This document shows positions 1 through 6,763 of a DNA stretch of 19,459 nucleotides, piece after piece; within the stretch, counting starts at the first letter, position 1, and every line of letters starts with the position of its first letter. This DNA is from JACCXJ01 sp052387115. GTDB lineage: Bacteria > Pseudomonadota > Gammaproteobacteria > JACCXJ01. The translations under genes were made by a program, and so were the position numbers. The DNA lies in contig JBQTJM010000394.1 of the NCBI GenBank assembly GCA_052387115.1, forward strand, positions 1-19,459. The letters run 5' to 3'. The notes beneath the pieces are model-generated. The model worked only from the letters and a program-made list of their open reading frames with translations, did no database searches and was not told where the DNA came from.

Positions 1-1823
1 TCGCCCCACCGGAGCATGCCGTAGCGCTGCACGCGGAAGCCCAGCGTCCCGATCGGCGGCAGGGGCTCATCCGGCACCGGGCAGAGGCCCTGCTTCCCGC
101 CGCGCTCCCATTCCTCCAGCAGCTTCGCGACCCGCGCCTGCGCCACGCGCACCGCCGCGTAGTCGCTATCGGTCGGCAGCCGATAGTGCCGCCCGGTCTC
201 GCCGGGCTTGAGTAGGACCACCGCCAGCATCCGCGCCCCGCCCGCTCGGCGGCCCTTGGCATCGAAGACCACGTCCGCGCCGCCTCGCTGCGCCGCGAGC
301 TTCACGCGTACCCGCTCGGGCGGCAGCACTACACCACAGCAGACGCAGGTCGCCTTGGCACGCGTCACCGTGCCGCCGGGCACGTGCTTCTCAGTCTTGG
401 GCTCGAAGACCTCGAGCTCGACGCGTGGCGGCTCGCCCGTAGCGCCGGCTTCCAGCCGGCCCACCCCGCACCACGCCCACGGCTCGGGCGACTCGCACAG
501 GCCGGCTTTGACGGGATTGTTCAGCGTGTATTCGACGCACCGGCGGAAATCCTCATCGTCCCGGATCAAATGGTCGTAATACTCCCGTTGCCAGAACTCG
601 CCGGAGCGCCCCAAAAGCCGGTTCGCCTGGTTCGCGGTATAGGACTTCCACGAGTGCAGAATCCCGGCGAGATCCTCCTTCGCCGTGAAGACCACGTGGA
701 CGTGGTTCGGCATGACGCACCAGGCGTGGAGAATGTAACGATCCCCGTCGAAATGACGAAGGGCGTTGGAAACCATCCCGGCGATGCTGGGCTCGATCAG
801 CCAACGTTCGCCCTTTCCCCCATCTAGCCAGGCGTCGATCTTTTGATGCGTTTCCCACGCGTCGGCCTTTTCGTCTTGCGCCATGAGCCGGGCCAGCACC
901 TCCGCGGGAAGTGTGCCATGCAAGCGGAAGGTGACGAAGTAGGTGCCGAATGCCCGTTCCAAATGAGGCAGGTAACCGCGAGAGCGACGAAAGTACTCAC
1001 CGGAGGAGGGATGCCGGCTGGAAGCCGGCGCTACGGTCTTATACCGGAGCGCCCGTTTGCGATTCGCCTTCTTGCAGAGCCAGAACGAGCGCGCGAGCGG
1101 GATCTCCGCGCCGCAGTTCGGCGACTCGCAGCGGACGCTGCGCGCCCAGAGGTAGGCGATGGGGGTCGCGCCGTCCGGGTCCTTCGGGTAGAGGTCGGCC
1201 AGCTCCTGTTCCGCCTGCCGCTTGATCTCCGCCCCGGTGCGGCGCAACTTGTCCGCGAGCTCCGGCCCGTGGCGGGGAATGTCCTCAAGCATCACCTTGA
1301 GGATCAGGCAGGCGACCGGGTTGAGATCGCTCGCGAACGCCTCGCAGCCGAGCCTGAGCGCCTCGAGCGGGATCGAGCCGCCGCCCGCGAAGGGATCCAC
1401 CACCAGAGGCGGCTCGTAGCCTTCGCCGCCACCGGCGGGGCCGTGCGCCGCCTTCACCAGCGCGCGGCTCACCTCGAGATAGGTGCGCCGCGCGGCGTTG
1501 TCCCAGTTCGCGAAGTCGGCGATGAAGCGGAGCAGCGCCCTGCGCAGATCCTCGTCCGTGGTCCCCGGGTTGCACCCGCCCACCTCGCGCAGGCGCTTCC
1601 GGGCCTCTCCCTTGAACTCCGCCGGGCACAGCGGATCGCACGGGTCCGGCCAGAGGAGCCCGAGCAGCACCGCCCGGCAGGACGCCAGCGGCCGCCGTGC
1701 CCACCACAGGTGCAAGGTGCTCGGATGCCCGTGCCGGATCGACTTCTCCCGCGCCGCGTGTCGCGACACCTCGGCGATCGGGAAATCCACCTCGGCGAGG
1801 CGCTTACAGTCCTTAGGGATCAT
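1..1823 (-). CDS. DUF1156 adenine DNA methylase (COG1743-type), partial, split in frame by a RAYT transposase
   Basis: The protein starts at ATG 1823 and stays open to the window edge (about 607 codons, 3' end missing). Residues 1-262 are the N-terminal half of a DUF1156 Zn-ribbon adenine-specific DNA methylase. They include the WWARRPLASCRA segment (~40-51), the SAM-binding motif VVDPFAGGGS (141-150), SDLNP (165-169) and the first Zn-ribbon pair Cys232/Cys237. The methylase resumes at EPPRVELEVFEPK (~466 on) with the second pair Cys493/Cys496 and continues through RGGADVVFD and GRHYRLP. Between them lies an in-frame RAYT transposase flanked by REPs. I checked the codons from the REP through the transposase to the window start and found no stop. 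The expected NPPY catalytic motif would lie beyond the window. The start overlaps an upstream stop (ATGA). In related loci this family partners with helicases and AAA ATPases (known). Whether this chimaera is active is unknown. Confidence 0.88.
   Translation of the reverse strand, partial: MIPKDCKRLAEVDFPIAEVSRHAAREKSIRHGHPSTLHLWWARRPLASCRAVLLGLLWPDPCDPLCPAEFKGEARKRLREVGGCNPGTTDEDLRRALLRFIADFANWDNAARRTYLEVSRALVKAAHGPAGGGEGYEPPLVVDPFAGGGSIPLEALRLGCEAFASDLNPVACLILKVMLEDIPRHGPELADKLRRTGAEIKRQAEQELADLYPKDPDGATPIAYLWARSVRCESPNCGAEIPLARSFWLCKKANRKRALRYKTVAPASSRHPSSGEYFRRSRGYLPHLERAFGTYFVTFRLHGTLPAEVLARLMAQDEKADAWETHQKIDAWLDGGKGERWLIEPSIAGMVSNALRHFDGDRYILHAWCVMPNHVHVVFTAKEDLAGILHSWKSYTANQANRLLGRSGEFWQREYYDHLIRDDEDFRRCVEYTLNNPVKAGLCESPEPWAWCGVGRLEAGATGEPPRVELEVFEPKTEKHVPGGTVTRAKATCVCCGVVLPPERVRVKLAAQRGGADVVFDAKGRRAGGARMLAVVLLKPGETGRHYRLPTDSDYAAVRVAQARVAKLLEEWERGGKQGLCPVPDEPLPPIGTLGFRVQRYGMLRWG
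437..460 (+). repeat. REP palindrome, left end of the RAYT element
   Basis: GTAG followed by a GCCGGC-TTCCA-GCCGGC hairpin. It is identical in inverted orientation to 1013-1036, and the same 24 bases occur at 5864-5887. In the methylase/RAYT frame it encodes part of RLEAGATG. Confidence 0.9.
461..1012 (-). CDS. REP-associated tyrosine transposase (RAYT, Y1/IS200-like), encoded without its own stop codon
   Basis: This entry marks the transposase part of the methylase frame (residues about 272-455 of the chimaera). It begins around the EYFRRSRGYLPH segment and contains the family hallmarks GTYFVTFRLHGTLP, the metal-binding HuH motif PNHVHVV (His374 and His376), and the WQREYYDH stretch (Tyr415/Tyr416), one of whose tyrosines is the likely nucleophile. 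It ends with the typical VEYTLNNPVKAGL. The size of about 180 residues is normal for the family. There is no ATG before the conserved start (the first in-frame ATG is at 882-884, inside the domain) and no stop at its end. It would therefore be made as part of the methylase polypeptide, or from a TTG near 960-962. All family motifs look intact. Sure about the family; unsure whether it is released as a separate protein. Confidence 0.85.
1013..1036 (-). repeat. REP palindrome, right end of the RAYT element
   Basis: Exact inverted copy of 437-460. It directly follows methylase codon Lys262 and is translated as part of APASSRH before the transposase begins. Confidence 0.9.
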
Positions 1824-1936
1824 TCGGCTTCTCCAGTCTGGTGTATATCGCCGTCGACCCCGGTGGCTATGTCTGTGCGGGGTAGCAGCCCCTTGGCTTC
1901 CCATTCTTCCACCACTCTCTGGAACACGAGGTTTGA
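1820..1936 (-). pseudogene. Open tail of unknown origin, coupled to the methylase start
   Basis: Immediately after the TAG stop of the Apea-like HEPN gene the same reading frame stays open for 38 codons (SNLVFQRVVEEWEAKG, then LLPRTDIATGVDGD) and ends in TGA. That TGA overlaps the methylase ATG as ATGA. The amino acid composition looks like real protein, with no ATG of its own. It could be the 3' end of a lost gene that was translationally coupled to the methylase, or a read-through extension of the HEPN protein. I do not recognise the family. Confidence 0.4.
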
Positions 1937-3016
1937 CTAGTCGCCACAGAGCCGGCTCCAGTGCGAGTCGAGGCTGTTCTTCTGATCCGGAGGAGGCTTC
2001 AAAAAATCGGCGGTGTTCGCCAGCTTCTCGAATGCTTCGATCTGAGCTCGGTCGTCATCCGACAATTGGTACACGCGCGCCTTCCGCAAAAGGCACCTGA
2101 CCACTAATGGGAACGCTATCGTAGCCAACACCAGATGTTCGAGCGCATTCCACACGGTTGGTTGCTGCGTGTTCAACTTGCCATGCGCGAAATCGCCACG
2201 AATCCGGTAGAACTCACGCATCCATTCGTAACGAAGTGCCCGCCCGTTGTCGCCCCATCTGTCGGATCGACGGCTCGCGTTGCGAACCAACAAGGGTTCG
2301 TTGGGAACCATAACCTCCGAAAACCTGGCAGCCACGTCCTTGGCCTCGGTCTTCGCGCCGAGGATGTGCTCGAACGCGCTACATAAGAGCACCCACTCCA
2401 CTTGGTGGCGAATGGTCTCACTATCCGTATTGGCTTGGTTGAAGCACGTCAGAGCGTTTTGCCATTTTGCCCACTCTCCATCCGTCGCCCTTGCAGCATG
2501 GTCGGCAAGGGCCTTCAACAGGATTACATCCAGCGTTACCTCTCGAACCGTGTGACAGTGCACTGGAATCGCGATCGCGATATCGTCAATCCGCCATGTG
2601 CTCCACGTCCACCCTTCCCGCCGGCGAGTCATAATGGCGGTGAAATCGGCCTTGTCGAACTTCTGGATATAGAGTGCAAAGCAATCGCTATTGCAGTACG
2701 ATCCAAGGGAATTGAAATACTCACGCTTCGCCAGGCCGCAGAAGCAGACGAGAGTGACGAGCTCGTGGACAGCGGCCTTGTCGTCCTCACTCAGATCATC
2801 GAGCAGCGACTTCCCCGCGTAGCGGACCAGGGCAGCACGATCAACCGGCCTGCCTTCGATGGTCTTGTAGGCAGCTAGAATCGTGTGCACAAGGCATTGA
2901 CCGGTGTCATCAACACCGTCGATTGGTACATGCCGTGCAAATGGGAGGATTGCGATGTCACCCACTTCATAGACCCTTTTGATCCTACACCACGGCATGA
3001 ATGCCAACATAGACAT
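1937..3016 (-). CDS. Apea-like HEPN domain protein
   Basis: A 359-residue protein counted from ATG 3016. An in-frame TTG at 3040 would add eight residues, but the ATG lies 12 nt after GAGGAG and is preferred. The N-terminal half (MPWCRIKRVYEVGDIAILPF, then YCNSDCFALY) is of unknown function. The C-terminal half is helical: it contains NQANTDSETIRHQVEWVLLC, a polar/hydrophobic linker and MREFYRIRGDFAHGK. The last carries an R-x4-H motif (Arg273 to His278), the signature of HEPN ribonuclease-like domains, in the arrangement of Apea-like HEPN families known from anti-phage loci. It sits between a helicase relic and a DNA methylase on the same strand, which supports a defence role. Base composition is clearly less GC-rich than the flanking core genes. 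RNA cleavage is inferred, not shown. Confidence 0.7.
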   Translation of the reverse strand: MSMLAFMPWCRIKRVYEVGDIAILPFARHVPIDGVDDTGQCLVHTILAAYKTIEGRPVDRAALVRYAGKSLLDDLSEDDKAAVHELVTLVCFCGLAKREYFNSLGSYCNSDCFALYIQKFDKADFTAIMTRRREGWTWSTWRIDDIAIAIPVHCHTVREVTLDVILLKALADHAARATDGEWAKWQNALTCFNQANTDSETIRHQVEWVLLCSAFEHILGAKTEAKDVAARFSEVMVPNEPLLVRNASRRSDRWGDNGRALRYEWMREFYRIRGDFAHGKLNTQQPTVWNALEHLVLATIAFPLVVRCLLRKARVYQLSDDDRAQIEAFEKLANTADFLKPPPDQKNSLDSHWSRLCGD

Positions 3017-3021
3017 AGGGA

Positions 3022-3196
3022 CTACTTGCTCCTCACCCAACCACCTTCACCGCCCCCATACGGCGGCGCGTCTTCGCGCACCTGCATTGGCCGGGTCATT
3101 GCCTCCACGCTCAGGTAGTGGTGCGCGACCTTCCTCTCCTTGTGCCAATTCGTGTCATTCTAAACGGGCTGGGGCCTTGATCGGTTGCAACTCGGG
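3022..3196 (-). pseudogene. Degenerate second copy of the helicase DUF3883 C-terminal tail
   Basis: Positions 3158-3196 read PELQPIKAPARLE. After a 10-nt insertion (3148-3157), positions 3022-3147 read WHKERKVAHHYLSVEAMTRP and MQVREDAPPYGGGEGG, then stop. This matches the end of the helicase gene at about 3955-4072 (KLQEPIRDPARLDWHE, then KVAHYYLSVDAMMQPMQVRED), and the DNA aligns clearly as well. The insertion breaks the frame and nothing upstream is open, so this is a relic. The divergence from the other copy suggests an old duplication or a second lost helicase gene. Confidence 0.75.
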
Positions 3197-3208
3197 GTTT
3201 CCGCTCTG

Positions 3209-3609
3209 TCATGGGGACTTCGATTCGAGGAGAGTCTCGGCCCATTGGACGACCCGTTCCGCCAGGGCCAACGCCCGCCGGTGCTCTTCCTCCGTGACCG
3301 CTTCGCCAAGGCCTGGATAGCGTGCCTCGAACGCATAGCTTGTTAAAACCACCGCTTCCTCAACTTCTACGGGAACCAGTAAACCGTGCTGGCGTAGCCC
3401 CGTGATCAGCTCTTCGAGGTCGTGGACGTAGCGGAAGCGAAGTGCAAATAGACCGATTTGAGAGCCTTCTCCGCCGCTTGCTGCGCGTGGAAACAAAGGT
3501 CCTCGTAGAACCCGCCCTCGGGCAGCGGCGCTCGCGCCAGAGCCAAGTCACCTTTCGCGCGCGCGATCCATTCTTGCGGCGAGCCGGGAACCTGGCGCGT
3601 CTCAGGCAC
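3209..3609 (-). pseudogene. HEPN domain protein (partner of the MNT gene), frameshifted
   Basis: GTG at 3609 overlaps the end of the nucleotidyltransferase gene by 8 nt, the usual arrangement of MNT-HEPN pairs. The first frame gives PETRQVPGSPQEWIARAKGD, then FHAQQAAEKALKSVYLHF, typical of helix 1-2 of PF05168 HEPN domains. The second frame resumes at RYVHDLEELITGLRQHG and runs through RYPGLGEAVTEEEHRRAL to the stop at 3209. The break lies near 3437-3438, where one base is missing relative to a continuous frame. With it repaired the protein would be about 133 residues, a normal HEPN length. It would act as the toxin half of an MNT-HEPN pair, or as the helical partner of the transferase. As sequenced it would truncate shortly after the break. 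A sequencing error cannot be excluded. Confidence 0.75.
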
Positions 3610-3928
3610 GGTAGAGCTCTCGTCCTTCCCGAAGTGCCGGGAACAGCACCAACGAGGGATTGTCGCCGTGTTCCCGAACATCAAGTTCGGTCACGACCAC
3701 GATATCCTTGGCCGTCCCAAGACCCATGAGACTGCGATAAATAATTTGGGCAGTCCGCCTCCGATGGGTACCATCCTGCATCACGACCAGCACATCCAAG
3801 TCGCTATTCGGTCCCATCTGCCCTTTGGCGGCCGATCCGAAGAGGACGATCCGCCGTGGGTGGACAGCGCCCACGATCCTTTGCACCAGCTCGTCCAACG
3901 TGTGCTGGAGCGTCGCTGCGTCAGTCAT
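3602..3928 (-). CDS. MNT-type nucleotidyltransferase domain protein (MntA-like)
   Basis: A 108-residue minimal nucleotidyltransferase. The signature GS-x10-D-x-D is exact: Gly31-Ser32 in LFGSAAKG, then Asp43 and Asp45 in SDLDVLVV, and a likely third acidic residue, Asp75, in KDIVVV. In MNT-HEPN toxin-antitoxin pairs the transferase is the antitoxin and modifies the HEPN toxin with AMP (known for MntA-HepT); this is inferred here by family. The ATG overlaps the TGA of the helicase relic (ATGA, 3925-3928), so translation was coupled to it. The downstream HEPN gene overlaps by 8 nt but is frameshifted, leaving this apparently intact gene without a full partner. An in-frame upstream ATG at 4084 would lie inside the helicase gene and is not favoured. 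Confidence 0.82.
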   Translation of the reverse strand: MTDAATLQHTLDELVQRIVGAVHPRRIVLFGSAAKGQMGPNSDLDVLVVMQDGTHRRRTAQIIYRSLMGLGTAKDIVVVTELDVREHGDNPSLVLFPALREGRELYRA

Positions 3929-5821
3929 CGCGGATCTCCATACGGTGACGGATCTTCCCGCACCTGCATCGGCTGCATCATCGCATCCACGCTCAGGTAG
4001 TAATGGGCGACCTTTCTCACCTCGTGCCAGTCGAGCCTTGCCGGATCGCGGATCGGTTCCTGGAGTTTCGGGATCGTGTCGCAATCAGTAACGACGCAGA
4101 GCCAGTAGCAGTCGCGCCGATCCTCGGCGACGCGGCGCTCGTTAGGGGTGAGTAGGATGGTGCCACTCGCCGCGCCGAGCCCCTTCACCTCGATGAGCCG
4201 CAGCTCGCCGGAGGCGAGGTCCAGGCTCGTGACGTCGTAGCCCAGGTTCTTCTCCGAGACGGTCGTAGACCTGGCGGCCCTGCGCGCACTCGTGTTCCAT
4301 CACGACGCGCATCGCCGTAGCTTCGGTCTCGAAGTTCGGCTGGAGCCGGCGCACCTCGGGGGTCTCGCGCTCGGGATGCGGCAGCACGAGAACGCTCGCC
4401 AGTCGCTCCACTGCCTGCAGCGTGAGCGCCCGCTGGCGCTCGAAGTCGATCCGCCGGCGCTCGCGGCGGGCGAGCAGCTCGGAATGGCGCATCTCGGCCT
4501 GAGCGATCCGGCCCTCGGCGCCGGCGATTTTCTGCTCCACCTCGGCCGCCGCGCGCCCAATCTCCTCGTCCGCGCGCTGGAGGAGCTCGGTGAGCGAGAG
4601 CTCCACGTGCGCGGCGACGCGCTCGACCTCGGCCAGGCGGTCGTTGCGCGTCTCGTCGAGGAAGGGCGCGAGTGCGTGCTCGTGCAGCCACGCGCCCGGC
4701 TCGGGCAAGGTCGCGACCACGGGCATCTCGCCCGGTGGGTTCGCGGGCGCGAAGTCGCCGAGCAGCCCAGGCTCTCGGAGCCGCGGCTCGCCCTCTTCGG
4801 CGATCTCTACGGCGAAGAGCCGCTCATGGATCACCTGGCCGAGCCCATCCACGACGCGCGCCCGATAGAAGTCGATGCGTGCCGGCTGCTCGTACTGGAG
4901 CGAATGGAAGGTCGCGCCCTTACCGAGGACCTCGAGCGCTTGTGCGTGGGTGTGCCGCCGGATCGCTTCAAACAGGGGATGGCCCGGCGTGACCCACTCG
5001 AGTTTCTCCGTCTCCGCCGCCTCGCGATCGGTCGAGCAGCGCGAATAGCGGTCCGCGAGGGCGGGGAGCTTCCAGGCCGGGTCCTTTTCGTAGCGGCGGA
5101 GGACCGGTGGGGTTCGCGGCGGCTCGAAGGTGTGCGGGAGGCTCGGAATGGTCTTGAGGGCCAGCGGCACGAGCTCGGCCGCCTCGCGGAGAAAGCGCGC
5201 GATGGTCTCCGGCACGACGCGCCGCTCCTGCGCCCGCGCGCGCCGCTCGATCAGCATCTCGAGGTTGAGCTTCTTGCTTGCCAGCCCCTCCAGCGCGTTC
5301 TGGCAGATGGCGCGAAACTGCCGCTCGTCCACGTCGCGGAGTAGGCGCTCCTCGAGATCGGCGTCGCCGAGGCGGCCGGCGTAGTAGTCGCGCAACACGC
5401 GCTCCACGTGGGCCGCGGGCAGGACCTCGCCGATCACGTTGAAGACGGCATCGTCGTCCAGCGCGTCGCGGATCTCCTGGAGCTTTTCGAGCAGCAGTGG
5501 ATCTACGCGCGAGATCAAGAGCCCAAAATACGGATCGAACTCGTAGGCGATGCTGAGCGCGTATGCTTGGAGGCCGAGGCGGAGAAGACGGCCATCACCG
5601 TCGAAGGAGTACCGCGCATCGATGATCATGAGGCGCCCGATGTCCTCGGCGGTCAGCGTGACCTTGCGGAAACGTTCGGATGGTGTGCCGACCAATCCAA
5701 GCACCCAGCTCGCCGGGCCGTTGGCCTGCACGGTCTCGACCCGCATCGGCTCATTGAACAACGGGCCGGTGAGGACTTGGCCGGCGATGACGGTCACAAG
5801 GCGGGGGCCATCAGATGCCAC
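3925..5821 (-). pseudogene. SNF2-family helicase with DUF3883: motor core deleted and C-terminus frameshifted
   Basis: The N-terminus (GTG 5821; a TTG at 5863 is an alternative) reads VTVIAGQVLTGPLFNEPMRV through YEFDPYFGLLISRVDPL, the start of a family of large SNF2-type helicases. In that family DPLPHQLEAV and the Walker A box should follow. Instead, near 5492-5500, the frame jumps directly to LLEKLQEIRDALDDDAVF, which belongs after the helicase C-terminal lobe. Walker A, DEAH-type and helicase C motifs are all absent. The long C-terminal part follows, including ERRARAQERRVVPETIARFL and a charged coiled-coil region. At 4261-4262 an extra base breaks the frame after GRQVYD; the other frame continues VSEKNLGYDVTSLDLASGEL into DUF3883 (RLIEVKGLGAAS, LTPNERRVAEDRRDCYW) and ends at 3925. 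Family and motif order are from my knowledge of these proteins. It cannot be a functional ATPase as sequenced. Confidence 0.8.
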
Positions 5822-5863
5822 CTCTCGACATCGGGTTGTCCAGTCGTTTCCGTCCCCGCGCAA

Positions 5864-5905
5864 CCGTAGCGCCGGCTTCCAGCCGGCAAGATGCCGGCGC
5901 TACGG
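5864..5905. repeat. REP doublet (BIME-like hairpin) between kdsA and the helicase relic
   Basis: The 24 bases at 5864-5887 are identical to the ends of the RAYT element. With the facing half-copy at 5893-5905 they form a perfect 13-bp stem (CCGTAGCGCCGGC against its complement), with GTAG at each foot. It lies 33 bp past the kdsA stop and 42 bp upstream of the preferred helicase start. It may act as a transcript-end hairpin for kdsA. It is a likely product of a RAYT acting in trans. Confidence 0.88.
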
Positions 5906-5938
5906 ATAGCAACCCGCGCAGCGTGCCGCGAAGGCGGC

Positions 5939-6763
5939 CTAGGCGGGATCGCTATGCGCCTTGACCGCCAGGTCGATCGCCTTGAGCGTTTCGAGCAGGC
6001 CCTCCATCTCGGGCAGGGGCCAGGCATTGGGCCCATCGCTCAGGGCCTCCTCGGGGCGCGGGTGGGTCTCCATGAAGATCCCCGCGATCCCGACGGCCAT
6101 CGCGGCCCGCGCCAGCACCGGCACGAACTCCCGCTGGCCACCGGAGGACGTGCCCCGTCCGCCCGGCATCTGCACGGAGTGCGTGGCATCGAACACCACG
6201 GGACAGCCCGTCTCGCGCAGGATGGCGAGCGCGCGCATGTCCGATATCAAGTAATTGTAGCCAAACGAGGTGCCGCGCTCGCAGACGAGCACCTGGTCGT
6301 TGCCGGTCGCGCGCGCCTTGTCGACCACGTGCCGCATGTCCCAGGGGGCCAGGAACTGGCCCTTTTTGATGTTGACGGGCCGGCCCTGGCGGGCCACGGC
6401 CTGGATGAAACCCGTCTGCCGGCACAGGAAGGCCGGCGTCTGGAGGACATCGACCACGGCAGCGACCTCGGCGAGCGGTGAATCCTCGTGGACATCGGTC
6501 AAGACCGGCACGCCGATCTGGCGTTTCACGTTTTCCAAGACCTTGAGGCCCTCCTCGATCCCGAGCCCCCGGAAGCTCGCGAGCGAGGTGCGGTTGGCCT
6601 TGTCATAGGACGATTTGTAGAGGAACGGGATCCCGAGGCGGTCGGTGATCTCCTTGAGGACGCCGGCGGTCTCGATGGCGAGCCCCTCGCCCTCGACCAC
6701 GCACGGCCCGGCGATCAGGAAAAAGGGTCGCTCCGGCCCCACCTCGAAGTCACAGAGCCGCAT
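5939..6763 (-). CDS. kdsA: 3-deoxy-8-phosphooctulonate (KDO-8-P) synthase
   Basis: A 274-residue cytosolic enzyme that condenses phosphoenolpyruvate with arabinose 5-phosphate to give KDO-8-phosphate for the LPS inner core, which implies a Gram-negative host. Visible family motifs are KSSYDKANRTS, VNIKKGQFLAPWDM, FDATHSVQMPGG and SSGGQREFVPVLARAA. Cys21 in LIAGPCVVEGEG, together with the histidine of DATHS, the glutamate of METHP and the aspartate of SDGPNAWP, matches the ligand set of metal-dependent KdsA enzymes; the metal-free class has Asn at the Cys position. ATG 6763 lies inside the pyrG 3' end (14-nt overlap), so the two are co-transcribed. The frame is open further upstream, but only as a shadow of pyrG. 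In many gammaproteobacteria eno follows kdsA; here the defence island follows. Confidence 0.96.
   Translation of the reverse strand: MRLCDFEVGPERPFFLIAGPCVVEGEGLAIETAGVLKEITDRLGIPFLYKSSYDKANRTSLASFRGLGIEEGLKVLENVKRQIGVPVLTDVHEDSPLAEVAAVVDVLQTPAFLCRQTGFIQAVARQGRPVNIKKGQFLAPWDMRHVVDKARATGNDQVLVCERGTSFGYNYLISDMRALAILRETGCPVVFDATHSVQMPGGRGTSSGGQREFVPVLARAAMAVGIAGIFMETHPRPEEALSDGPNAWPLPEMEGLLETLKAIDLAVKAHSDPA

Larger units (their letters stand above)
437..1036 (-). mobile_element. REP-RAYT-REP element inserted inside the DUF1156 gene
   Basis: A 24-bp sequence (core GTAGCGCCGGC) at 437-460 recurs as a perfect inverted copy at 1013-1036. The outer ends are exactly 600 bp apart, which is 200 codons, so the host frame is kept on both sides. 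Between them lies a tyrosine transposase of the IS200-like Y1 family. RAYTs are known to be linked to REP palindromes that carry a GTAG tetranucleotide at the hairpin foot, as here. I see no target-site duplication, as expected for this single-strand transposition chemistry. The repeats are also translated, giving residues such as APASS on one side and RLEAGATG on the other. Confidence 0.87.

Noticed and set aside
437..1036. Treating the RAYT insertion simply as a gene-killing insertion
   Set aside because: The frame is preserved through both junctions and no stop codon is found, so inactivation cannot be assumed.
843..1940. A 365-codon plus-strand open frame
   Set aside because: It lies opposite the methylase and RAYT codons, which carry the real motifs.
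1..5821. Calling the island a DISARM or BREX system
   Set aside because: A helicase and a methylase are present, but none of the other defining genes (for example drmA/drmB, or pglZ/brxC) is seen in the window.
5864..5905. CRISPR-like repeats from the recurring GCCGGC palindromes
   Set aside because: There is no regular spacing and there are no spacers; the units are REP hairpins with GTAG feet.
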